From positions 24,886 through 88,885 of the forward strand of contig JAHLWZ010000562.1 of NCBI GenBank assembly GCA_020536535.1: a DNA stretch of 64,000 bases, in the 5' to 3' direction. Under the pieces are notes generated by a model. The model had not been told where the DNA came from. It did not search any database and saw only the letters and a list, made by a program, of their open reading frames with translations. How positions within the stretch are numbered: position 1 is the first letter of the stretch; each line of letters starts with the position of its first letter. The DNA comes from Pelomyxa schiedti. Taxonomy: Eukaryota > Evosea > Pelobiontida > Pelomyxidae. Below, piece after piece: positions 13,701 through 24,651 of this stretch. A program made the translations under genes and the position numbers.

Positions 13701-16325
13701 TAGTGGAAAACGTGTGATGTATTGTCAAAGAGGAGGATGCGACGTTGTGGTGGACTCACTTGTACCGGACTTATCTGTATCCCATTTGAACCTTATCCCT
13801 ATTTCTTCTTTGGAAAAGCAGGGAAGACTTGGTGGAGGTACATTTGGCGAAGTATTTAAATGCACCTGGGCTGGGAAAGATGCAGCCTGGAAGACAGTAA
13901 AACAACTTGTGTGTACTGTAACAGTTCGTACTCTCAATAAGATTAATTATGTAGGACAATAATCCTAGCAGTCAAGTGGAAAGGTTCTCTGCTTTTAAGA
14001 AAGAAGCTGAACTTATGGCCGGATTAGATTGTCCATATGTGATTCAGTTGGTTGGTGTGACAGTCCCCCCGTCAATTGGCCTTATTATGGAGGTTTTTCC
14101 CCTTGACCTGAAATTGCAATTTCACACTTGGGCCAAGTTTGCATCATTTGGCGACTTGCACTCCATGGTCCTGAGAACATCTCTTGACTGGAGACAGAAG
14201 CATCTCATTGCCCTTGATACAACAAGAGGTCTGGAATATCTTCACTCACTCTCTCCACCAATTGTTCACAGAGGTAAACCCTAACGATCCTAGGCATTTA
14301 AATCACTTTAATTCCACAGATTTGCGTTCCCCTAACGTTTTAATATTTTCGTTAAGTGATTCCTGTGAGGTGATTCACGCCAAAATCTCTGACTTGGGTA
14401 CTTTTCATTTACTTGTTTGAAAATTTTATTATTGATCTGTTCTTAGGACTCAGTCAAAAGGCAATTGGAGATATTGGCGGCACATTTCACGATAAATATC
14501 AGTGCTTTGCACCAGAAGTATTTAGTATTCACTCGAAATCATACAATGAATCATCAGATGTTTATGCTTTGGCTATGGTCTTTTTTGAACTTGCATCTGG
14601 AACATACCCATATGATGAATTTCACATATTACCGAAGTACTGCACCTCAATTGGAAAGCTGAAGGAACAACAACTGAAATCTGATATCCTTGAAGGGTTA
14701 CGGCCCACAATCCCAGAGTCTTTTTCCACAGTGTTTTCAGAGCTTCTTCCAAGGTGCTGGTCTGGTGTACCGCACGATCGGCCCAAGGCTTCACAGATTG
14801 TCTCGCGGATAGAGCAATTATTACATATCCCCCCAGTGAAATCGCATGGCAGCATACAGGAAAAGCTTCATTTAGCTGGGACCATAGCTGCGCCAGCATG
14901 TGACCTTACTCTACTATCACAAGACCAAGTAGGTGAGGGGCAGTTACAAAAACCCGTATGGTCACTTTTGTGGGTTGGAAATATACTATTTTGTGGTTGT
15001 GAAGATGGGCAACTCGTCCTGGCCACTATATCTACCACAACAAATACAGAAGCAGTTCTTTTCACATCAATACGAGTACATGAGTCTATAATCTACACAC
15101 TTGCATTTTGCGATAATCGCGTGTGGTGTGGTTCTTGTAACGGGCTATTGCACAGCTTCTCAGTGGTTAATAACCGAGCTGAGCAACCACTGCAAATATT
15201 TCAGGATGGATGGATTATCTCAAGCATAGGTATTGTAACAACTAATGACAAGCAATATCTATGGTGTGGGACACCAACAGATAATTGTTGCATTGCTGTG
15301 GTTGATACCACAAGGAAAATATTGCAAGATACTATCCAATTAGATAGGTTAGTTGGCGCACTGATCCCAAAAATGCTAATCCACGCAACTTCGACAGCAA
15401 ACACCCTGTGTCAAGCATAAAGCAATATAAACGGTGGGTATGGGTGGGCTGTCAAGGCACCATAGTCTTATTTGATTGCACCTTGTGGCAAGCGCAAACA
15501 GAGCTGAAGATATCGGCACGACATCCCGTCTTCTCCATGCAAATACACGAGAAGAACGAGCAAATGTGGTGCGCAGCAGGTCCGTGTGTTGCCGTATGTG
15601 ATGCCAACACTGCTGAAGTCATTCTGCGAATCGAAGTTGGACTTGTTGAAGGAGCTTCCACTCTGCTTGTGCCGATTGTTCAAGACTTGTGCATCGATGA
15701 GGACACCGACATTGTGTGGTGTTCCGATAGCGCTGGCCGAATGCATGCATTTTTCGCCGGGTCACTCACTAAGACTCTGTGCTCGCCGATTCCAGACCAA
15801 CCGCCAGGCCGCACTGTGTTCAGGTCTCTGTGCATGTCAAGAACCAGCAATGGCAAAAAGTACTTGTGGGCGTCCACTATATCCAGCTTCAAAGCTCTAA
15901 TAAAGTACCAGCCGATATGCTCGGCCCCTGTAAAGACACCACCACCTGCAGATAATATTACTGGAAAGACCGGGGGGCAAGTTGATACACCTGCTATTTC
16001 AACTACAACTTCAACTTGGACAGCCGCAGTTCCAAGCCCAGTTGTGTCCAGAACCATCAAAGGTATGCCTCCCATATTTTCATTTCCCTGCCATCTTCTG
16101 ACTATCTGTGCAGTTTCAATCACGTACAAGGGAAGGTCCAAGGTGGTTGTTGTGGATTCCCAAATGACTCTGCAGCAGCTGCTCCTAAAGAATTTACCCC
16201 GAGGCCTCAAGCCTGAAGAGGCTGCATTTGGTACACCTGATGGGGCGGAGCTGGACTCGGACCTGACTGTAGAGGCTGCAATCAAGATAGCACCAGAGTG
16301 GCACATCATTGAGAAAGACTGGTGA
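10787..16325 (+). CDS. Roco family protein: Rab-like GTPase, LRR, Roc-COR, kinase, propeller
   Basis: Exons 10787-10876, 10927-11078, 11144-12282, 12327-12697, 12742-12874, 12916-13117, 13170-13908, 13955-14092, 14138-14273, 14320-14397, 14447-15347, 15398-16062 and 16114-16325 total 1652 codons. Order: a Rab-like GTPase (GDSNVGKTC; TKCD; ETSAK), leucine-rich repeats from about 239, a Roc GTPase from about 393 (GSTAVGKTS, YDFGGQ, THAD), COR, a tyrosine-kinase-like domain from about 914 (GGGTFGEV, AAWK, HRDLRSPN, DLG), a WD40-like propeller and a ubiquitin-like tail. Roc-COR-kinase proteins (Dictyostelium Roco, human LRRK2) are GTP-regulated signalling kinases. The extra N-terminal Rab-like domain is odd, and its G3 motif is WDTVSK rather than WDTAGQ. 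One in-frame TGA at 12629-12631 (codon 562), at the Roc-COR joint, interrupts the frame. It may be a nonsense mutation, a sequence error, or sit in an intron 12616-12675. Confidence 0.82.
12629..12631 (+). other. In-frame TGA inside the Roco gene
   Basis: The frame is open and motif-bearing on both sides. Upstream the Roc domain ends in VATEFRFL. Downstream the same frame reads EKIKCSWVVLHDKIRLIQQKTQ, here split by the limit: EKIKCSWVVLHDKI then RLIQQKTQ, which looks like the start of COR. A C-to-T change of a CGA arginine codon would explain it. An intron 12616-12675 (60 nt, phase-neutral) would also remove it, but would delete the COR-like helix. Confidence 0.6.
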
Positions 16326-16525
16326 CCAAACAAAAAAGAAAAACTTGTTTATCCACTGACCCCAGTGCATTTTGATGATAGTTTTGGTTTTTTGTCAAAA
16401 ACCTCGCTTTCCTTCCCCATTTTTCTTTCTGGCTCTCCTCACTGGAGACTCATTTTCCGGGCATTCCTTATCTTCCACAGAAAAGTGTCCGAATTGGAAT
16501 TGTGGGTGTTGGTACGGCAAGCGGG

Positions 16526-18654
16526 ATGTGCACAGGGCAATCTGTTGGGGACGGGGCAGTGGCTCTGGAAGAGGAAACTCTGCGTTCAGTCGAGAGGCAC
16601 ACTATAACTTTTGTCAACCTCAGCGGTATGGTTTCTTATGGCAACATTCAAATCGTCGACGAGAGTTGAACCCAATGCTTTTTTTTTTCCTGTGTTTTTT
16701 TGTTTATTTCTTTTCTTCTGTAAGCCAAGAATGTGGGACCACGTGAGGCGTGCTGTATCGCACGGGCACTGGAAAATAATCACTCTGTAGAGACTCTGAA
16801 CCTGGGAAGTTACGTTGTGTACAACAAAAACCTAGGCGGAAGCACTGATAGATTGTATTGTGTTTTATTTCGTGTGTCAATGCAGGAAACAATATTTCTG
16901 ATGAAGGAGTTGCGAGTTTGGCCAAATGTCTCAAAGTGAATTCTTCACTCCAAAAAGTGAAACTGAAATGTACGTCGTGTTTTAATTTTTTTTCTTTTTG
17001 CCTCACAGAACCAACAGATAACGGGATTGGCCCAACTGGAGCCCAGGCATTGGCGGAATGTCTGCCATTCAATAGAACACTGAGAAGTCTATCCTTCAGT
17101 GGTACCAAAGTTTCCGTGCAAGAAAACCCTGTTAATCACCAGTAGAAAATGGAATAGCCACAGCTGGTGCTGAATTTATTGCTTCCACTCTTTCTGACTC
17201 CTATCTGGAAAGACTGGATGCTAGTGGTGTGTCACTATGTCCGCCCAACTGTCGCTTCCAATAGAAAATTCCAGTAAATTCCATTGAATCGACTGGTTGC
17301 CAGTGTCTCCTAAAAAGTCTTCTCTCAAATAGCCACCTAAGAAGTTTCGATCTCAGTTGTGAGTTTTTCTCCCTCAAATGTAATTTGTACTTTCTCTCTT
17401 ATAGTGAACAATATTGGCGCATCAAAGGGCTCAGATATGTTGAAACAGGTTCTTGAGAGCAACAACACGTTGACAAAACTCACTTTAGGAAGTATGTGTA
17501 TGCTCTTCTGTGTCACCCCCCAATCACTTTTTCAGTGACAGCTCTGGGTGCAAAAGGTGCGCAAAAAGTAGCCGCTGCACTATCAAATAATTGCACTTTA
17601 AAAAAGCTGGACTTGATTCGTATGCCACATCGTATTGTCTTTCACAATTCATTGCCACTAGTTAATACCATTGGTGACCAAGGTGCCTCCTGTATTGCTG
17701 AGAGTTTGACGACTAACCATTGCCTTGAAGAACTCTTTTTAGCAAGTAGATTAATGGCACCCTATTCATTGCTTAACTGAGAAGCCTATTAGGAAATGGA
17801 ATTGGGCCAGAAGGGGCTAAGAGTATTGCCGAAATGCTTTGCTTAAATCAAACGCTGAAAGTTTTAGACCTGAGCAGTATGTTTAATTGTGTGTCCCGAG
17901 TGTAATTTGATGAAGGAAATTTCGTTGGTGGTAAAAATTCAGCAGAACGAATTGCAACAGCATTATGTTCAAACAAATCGTTGAAAGTCTTAAATCTTAG
18001 CGGTATGTAATTGAGTGTTTCATCTTCTCCTCACTTGAAGCAGCAAATGGAATTCGAGCCCATGAAAAGTTTTCCGAAATGATTACTGTCAATACAACTC
18101 TGAGAGTCTTAAATATGGCCTGTAGGGAGAATTGTAAATTAACGAAACTAAAAAAAAAAGCTAATTGCATTGACGATCCTGGGGGACAAGCCATTGCGCA
18201 AGCCCTCTTACAGAATGAATCCTTGAGGGAACTGTACCTTCCAAGTACATATGATTGTTGAAATAAGGAAACTCACATCACTTTAAAAATAAAAAGGTAA
18301 CAACATGACTCTCCTCAGTGATCCCTTTTTTGCCCAAGTAGTTGATAAATCTGATTCCCTCAATTTTTTGCACCTCAGTGGTGTGTAACCCCTTCCTTTT
18401 TCAAACTATATTTACCCCCTTTCTCACACACCCCAAAAGAGTCCCGGCACTGGAGCTCCACAATTCAGGCCAGCATTCGGCGGCTTATCCGCGCACGCAG
18501 CGTCGCCATTGCAATGCTGTGTGCCCATCTATCCCGCTGCGGAGCACAGAGCGGCCTCAGGGCCCTTTCCCCCGATACACTTCAAGATATAGTCTCACTC
18601 TTCAACCGGTATTCTTTCAACTTTTCACTGTGTGAGTGTGGAGCGGGTGGGTAG
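16526..18654 (+). CDS. Ribonuclease-inhibitor-type leucine-rich repeat protein, one repeat per exon
   Basis: Fifteen exons (16526-16625, 16725-16808, 16886-16969, 17018-17101, 17143-17226, 17275-17358, 17405-17491, 17536-17619, 17662-17745, 17793-17876, 17916-18002, 18044-18121, 18161-18244, 18297-18380, 18440-18654) give 468 residues. Each middle exon is 84 nt (two are 87, one 78) and encodes one 28-residue repeat of the pattern N-x-I-G-x-x-G-A-x-x-(I/L)-A-x-x-L-x-x-N-x-x-L-x-x-L. Every intron falls after the first base of a codon. Such repeats form a curved scaffold that binds protein partners, as in NLRs and RanGAP. No NACHT, GTPase or kinase domain is attached. The last exon carries a short helical tail with LSPDTLQDIVSLF, perhaps F-box-like. 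The start is uncertain: 16526 is the first in-frame ATG, but the frame is open back to 16382, so an upstream exon may exist. Confidence 0.8.
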
Positions 18655-18897
18655 TTGATAGTGCAATGCGCAGATTCTTATTCACACCCCTTTTATATAC
18701 AGGCACACGCAACTCCTTCTGAGTTTAAATTAACCTCGTTCTGCTTTGCTTTTGTGTGGCTCTGTCGAGACGGTTTCGGCCTTGTCTCTTTCCTTGAAAC
18801 TTTTTCCGTTGAACCGACCCGGCGTCGTTTAACCGCCGAACGTTCGAAAAACCAATTAAAAAAAATAAAAACCTAATAGTGTTGTTGAGATCTCATT

Positions 18898-21740
18898 ATG
18901 TCGAAGAAAGTCGCGTGCACCGAGTCGGACGATGTTGTGGACGAGGCAGATGACGTAAAGGTTGTGGTCAGCAAGTCTAAATCAAAGTCAGTAAGCATAG
19001 AAGTGGCGAAGGAATCTGCAGCGGCGACATGCATTACCACATCTACATCTACGAGTTCGTCGTCGGCGTCTTCGGCGTCTGCCGCGGCGCCGTCGGCACC
19101 TCCTATGACGCTGATCTTAAAGACGCCATCTGGGAAAGCCGTGTCTGTGGACGTTCCGCCCTCTGAAACTATTGGGGCACTGAGGACACGAGCGTGCGCT
19201 CTGGCGGGAGGTTCAGTTCCGAAGTCACGTGCCACCCTTGTCATCAGGGGAGGCAAGGTATCTATTGTCTCCGATTTGGCTTTGGGAGTAATTTCCTTTC
19301 TTTCTCGCTTATCTGTAAATGAATAGGAGTTGACGGATAACTCATTGAGCATCGTTGCTGCTGGCTTGTCAAATGAGTGCACTGTCACCCTGAAAATTGC
19401 CGACCCACCTCCGATAGTGTGTAACCCTCCAGCTTCACTAGTAATAATAATATCTCAAGGGTCCTGACATTGAAGTAATGATCAAAATGGCCAGCGGGGA
19501 ATGTTTCCAGCAGCAAATTAACGGGATAAATGACGTGCTAGATCTGCGATCCCGTGTGGCAACCCATGCTTCCGTGGCAGTTGACCGGGTTACCTTATCA
19601 CTTGCCGGCACCGAACTTACAAACGGAACTACATGCAGCGATGCCGGGCTTGTTCGTGAATGTGTAATCAACGCTGTTGTGAAAGAGGCTCCACCGACTC
19701 CAGCGGCCCCGCCACCAATAGGTGGAATGTCGGAAGAAGAGAAACAGGCACTATTAAACAGTTTTGCTGACAGTTCCAAGGTAATAGACATCCTCTTCTG
19801 CTTTGATACAACGGGTAAATCTTCTTTGCTTTTGTTGTGCAAGCCAAGTAAACTTAAAAAGGGAGCATGTATAGTGTACTCCAACAAGTACGGGATACTA
19901 TTGAGCAAGCATGTGAGCGTCTTGTTAAAGAGATTAAAGGAATTCGTATAGCTATAATGGCTATTGGTGATTACTGTGATGGTGTAACCAACTATGTCAC
20001 TGAGTACATTGATCTTTCAAATGACGCCAAAAAGCTCTCCAAATTTGTTCGTGAGGTAAAAGCTACCAGTGGTGGGGATACTCCAGAAGCTTATGAATGG
20101 TTTGAACCTAAAATCGGTTTCGAGGAATTCACCAATAGTACAGGGGTCTGAGACAAGCGAGATCTCTGTCATGGAGACCTGACTCTTCCAAAGCACTTGT
20201 AATGATTGCGGATTCCCCACCTCATCCGCCGTCATATACGAAGGAGAAGATCTGGTGGAAGACCGAAGCAGACAAACTTGCACAAATAGGTGTAAAAATC
20301 TACGGTGTGCAAGCTATGCCAAATCCTCAATATAGAAGTTTCTTTGAGGAGCTTGCCAGGCGTACGGGAGGACTGTATGTTCCGTTCAGCAACTTCAACT
20401 TAATTACCGAAATGTTCCTTGCTGGTACATATACTTTGGAATTATGTACGTTAACTTTACCCCAGTGTGTTACCGTGAGGCCAATAAAGCAAAGCTGGAG
20501 AAATTCGCTGCGGAAATGAAGGCAGATGGTAAAATGAACGAAGCAATGACTCAAATGATTGACACACTATCTCAGCCAGACATGGAAAAGAAAACGTAGT
20601 TTTCATGTTATTCTCCTCTCCTCTCTCATCACCTACTGTAGAAAAGACAAGAGTAAACCTAAAGAGTCGGAAACAACTTCCACAACAACCACTTCAGCCC
20701 CCAAAACACCTAAGTACAATCCAAGTTGCCATGAGGATTGGTGGTCCCGAAAAAATGATCATGGTTCCCCCCAGTACCGACTTGTGATGGGGAAGTGGCT
20801 TCCAACAACAAACATTCTTCCATCTTTCGAGGATATTGTGGATGGAATTTCCGACATATTGCCTTCCCTACCATCATTCTCATCTTCAACTCATTACTCT
20901 CCTCCTCCTACTGCATCTGGTACCGAACAAAAAATTGTTGTGTTGGGTGCTGGTGGTGTGGGCAAATCTTCTATTGTGATTCAATACATCCAGAGCCACT
21001 TGTTTGTCTTCTATTGGGACCAATTTATAAAGCACTAACATCTTCCCTAGTATAGAGGAATATGATCCAACCATTGAAGACTCTTATGTAAAAGAACTAG
21101 CATCTATTATGTACTAACTGTAAGTAGAGAAAGCAAGTTGTAGTAGATGGGTCTACTGTCATGTTGGATATCCTGGATACCGCAGGTATTTCCTTACTTT
21201 GTTGGTAGCAAGGTTTACTAATTCCCAGAAGGTCAAGAAGAGTTTTCTGCCATACGTGATCAGTGAGTCTCTTCTTATTTTTGCAAACTCTTACTATGCC
21301 AAGGTACATACGAACTGGAATGGGGTTTATTGTTGTCTATGCAGTGAACAGCCCGTCTTCATTTGATGAAGCTCCAACCTTTCACGAGCAAATTCTAAGA
21401 ATTAAGGATACTGACCAAGTTCCATGTAAGCTGTACTTTTTTGACTGCGAAATGATAACTCCGGGCAGGTGTTATCGTAGGAAACAAAATAGACCTGGAA
21501 TCTGAAAGGAAAATAACCACAGCACAAGGAACGGAACTAGCCAAGAAGCTCAACGCGCCTTTCTTCGAGTCAAGTGCCAAAACGCGGATAAACATTGAGG
21601 AAACCTTCACAGGTTTTACCCCTTTTGTTGTGTCATAGGCTAACCTGGTGCCAGAGCTATCAAGGCAAATAACAGCCAAGGCCAAAGCACCCACACCCCC
21701 ATCCAGTTCTTCTTCTTCAGGAGGCTGCCTTGTGTGTTGA
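18898..21740 (+). CDS. Tandem ubiquitin-like, vWA and Ras GTPase fusion protein
   Basis: Exons 18898-19257, 19327-19416, 19460-19814, 19862-20099, 20144-20424, 20466-20595, 20642-21001, 21051-21087, 21128-21185, 21232-21262, 21304-21425, 21469-21612 and 21655-21740 give 763 residues. After a Ser/Lys-rich head come two ubiquitin-like folds (about 70-148 and 152-230), a von Willebrand A domain from about 258 with a MIDAS-like DTTGSM, a Thr-rich linker, and a complete Ras domain from about 580: GAGGVGKSS, YDPTIEDSY, DTAGQEE, NKID, SSAK. The protein ends in CLVC, a CaaX prenylation box, so it is probably membrane-anchored by its C-terminus. All Ras motifs are intact, which predicts a working switch. 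What the vWA and ubiquitin-like parts do is unknown. They could bind partners that the Ras domain recruits to membranes. The exon joins restore each Ras motif exactly. Confidence 0.85.
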
Positions 21741-21932
21741 ATTTCGACACCCTTTGTACTGTGTTTCAATAGCCCGAAAGGGAGAGAGAGAAAAAAAAAG
21801 CAAAACCTTACGATTTCATTTACCATTCGAATTCCTCGTTGGTTGGGGTAATGCCCTCAGTCCGACAACTTTTTGATGGAAGACTGAGAAAGAGGAAAAA
21901 AGCAAAAATTTTAAAATAAGGAATCTTTGGTG

Positions 21933-23298
21933 ATGGTGCGCACTGCCACTACTTTTTTTTTCCCTCCTTTGTTTTATTGAACGTTGGGTTGTAATGTGGC
22001 CGTAGTCTCGACGATACGATACACGGACTACGATCTTTTCTCCGGAAGGTTGGTTTTTAACGCCCCTCTGTCTCTCATCGTATAGTTTCGCGTCGTTGTT
22101 TTGTTGTTTTTTTGGAGGTGGCAACACAAACGTGACTATGACTGACGTTTGAGTAAAGGGCGATTGTACCAAGTAGAGTATGCCATAGAGGCAATTTCTC
22201 ATGCAGGAGCAGCTGTTGGTGTGCTGGCACGTGATGGAATTGTTTTGGCTGCTGAGAAGAAGTTGTCTGCAAAACTACTTGATCCTGGTCAATCCAGGTT
22301 TGCACCCGAAAAAGAACTAAACAAACCTACAAAAAAAATGGTCCTCAGAAGTATTTTGCAATTAACACTACTTAATCTTTCATCTTTGTAACATTGTATC
22401 TCATAACCTTTCATATCCCAATGGGAGCCTTTTTTTTTTAATTCCAAAAAAGTGAGAAGATGTACCTGATTGACAACCACATGGCATGTGCAGTAGCCGG
22501 TATTACTGCAGATGCAAACATCCTTGTAAGTTATCTTAGGCTGTCTTCACAACGGTGTGTTATTTTATCTAGATAAGTCTCAACATCTTACATTTACATC
22601 AGCTACTTATATCGATACAACGAGCTAATGCCAGTCGAGCAACTCATCCAGCAGGTGTGTGATTTGAAACAGTCGTATACACAGTTCGGAGGACTTCGCC
22701 CATTTGGTGTATCGTTCTTGTATGCAGGATGGGATGAACATTTTGGGTTCCAGTTGTATATGAGTGACCCAAGCGGCAACTATGGGGGGTGGAGAGCTAC
22801 AGCAATAGGTTTGGTTTCATCATGCCATTTGTGAGCAGGGATAATATTGTTCCTTAATCAGGAGCCAATAATCAGGCTGCTCAATCGATCCTGAAGTCTG
22901 ACTACAAAGAAGACATTAACCTCAACGAAGCCCTCAAGCTAGCTGTCAAAATTCTATCCAAGACAATGGACTCCACCTCAATGTCAGCGGAAAAACGTAC
23001 GGTCCCGCACACCACTTCACTCTTCAATCCTCAAACTCTCAAATCACCCCTACGCATAACATACCACCCATCCCTTCACACTCCCAACTACCTATCGATC
23101 CACACTCAAAACCCGCACCTTCACTCCAATATCTCGCTTTCAAGTTCTAACACTAACACCCACACAGTTGAAATCGGACACCTCACGCTGGATGCGGACG
23201 GCAACCCCAAGTTCCACTCCATGACACCAAAGGAGCTCGTTGCGCTCTTGGCCGAGTGCGAGGTAGCCGAGTCCACCACCACGTCCTCGTCGTCTTGA
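21933..23298 (+). CDS. PSMA4: 20S proteasome subunit alpha, PSMA4 type
   Basis: Exons 21933-21935, 22006-22048, 22159-22297, 22453-22554, 22603-22808, 22862-22996 and 23168-23298 give 252 residues, close to the usual 250-261. The N-terminus reads [20 protein letters not shown], the alpha-subunit signature that gates the 20S pore, followed by the alpha box [17 protein letters not shown] and a Ser/Thr-rich tail. It is closest in my reading to human PSMA4 (alpha-3 position): KRPFGVS-like [14 protein letters not shown] and the C-terminal KLEIGHLTL. It acts in the outer ring of the proteasome in cytosol and nucleus. Introns are longer here than in neighbours (up to 171 nt). The first exon holds only the start codon, an unusual but frame-consistent arrangement. 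The alternative is a different first exon. Confidence 0.88.
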
Positions 23299-23490
23299 TC
23301 GAGTTAAATTTGGCTTTAATTTGCTTGCTTCGCCGGGTTTTTTTTTTGTTTTTTCATCGCAGATTCGTTGTCGTTCTGTGTCTGATCAGACAAACCCAAA
23401 AAAACGAAAAGATTTAGACAAATTAAAAAAACAAAAGAAACCCAACGACAACCATCAAAGAAACAAAAAACTCCCGAAGGGTCACGATCC

Positions 23491-24467
23491 ATGTCTACAG
23501 ATATTGCACGTGAGTGCTCCACGCCATCCCACAATTCCACCTCACACCCTCTCCCTCTGCATTTAAAATGCACACGCTAACTTTTTTTTTTTTTTTTTCC
23601 ATTCCTCTTTCTTACGGTTTGTAACACATACAATAATAACAGCTGAGTGTGGAAAATGTGGTGTAGCTGTTAGTAGCAATTACCTTACTGCCGTGGGCAA
23701 AAGGTGGCATGCAGCCTGTTTCGTGTGCGCTTCGTGCAACTCGGAGCTGTCTACAAACCCCTTCGTGAAAAAATCGTGTGCTTTCACACCCGCCTTCATC
23801 CCATATTTTCATTTTACTTGAGTAGTATCACCCTCGCCATTTTACTTATAATACTGTAGACCCTTATTTCTCTTTTTTAACATAAACCTTCACTTTTTCT
23901 TAATTCTTATTCACAGCGATGGCGCGTTGTGGTGCGTGAGGTGCAATGACGACCACAAGCGCAGAACTGCTCCCAAGTGTTCCAAATGCGGCATGGAGAT
24001 TATGGATTCCCAGTACATTGAGGCTTCAGTATGCACCCAATTGAACATTCAGTGGCATTATGTTCTAACCAATAAATCAAAACCCTAGGGCAAGTCGTGG
24101 CACAAGTCATGCCTCTCTTGCGAGACCTGCAACACTCCCCTAACTGGGCGTTACTTCACAAAGAAGGGAAAGACCTACTGCCAGGAACACTATGACGAGC
24201 ACTTCTCCCGAGACTGCCATACCTGTGGAAAGCGAGTCCTGCGTTCAACAGAACAGTGCATTAAAGCCGTATGCCCTTTTTTCTTTATGTGCTCCTTTTT
24301 CCTTTTTTTTTTTTCTGTTCTGTATTTATTCACACATTTTTCAGCTTGGACATGGATTCCATTCGACTTGCTTTGTATGTGTCAGGTGCCACAAACAAAT
24401 GGATGTATCCGACAAGTTCTATGAGGAACACGGCGCTCCCCTTTGTTTGGCTTGCCACGGCCCCTAG
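23491..24467 (+). CDS. Three-LIM-domain protein
   Basis: Exons 23491-23509, 23643-23775, 23917-24028, 24089-24268 and 24345-24467 give 188 residues made almost wholly of three LIM zinc-binding domains. Each shows the double finger pattern C-x2-C...H-x2-C-x2-C-x2-C...C-x2-C/H: PECGKCG..WHAACFVCASC; PKCSKCG..WHKSCLSCETC; CHTCGK..FHSTCFVCVRC. LIM-only proteins are adaptors, commonly on actin structures or in the nucleus. No other domain or targeting signal is visible. The short first exon (M-S-T-D-I-A) starts at the ATG at 23491 and joins in frame. It is convergent with the PX gene, 184 bases away. Confidence 0.85.
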
Positions 24468-24651
24468 ACCATTCGTAATTCCTATTGTAACCCCAAGATA
24501 GCTAGAAAAAATAAAAAAGAGTAATTTCACCAATCTCCCTTTGTTCTTTCTTGTTACCACCTTTGTACCCCAAGACAAGAAAGTCGTAAAGATAAAGAAA
24601 AGAAAAATTGGTAGTGTTATAAGGTTGGGTTGAAATGTGTGTACTATTGTG

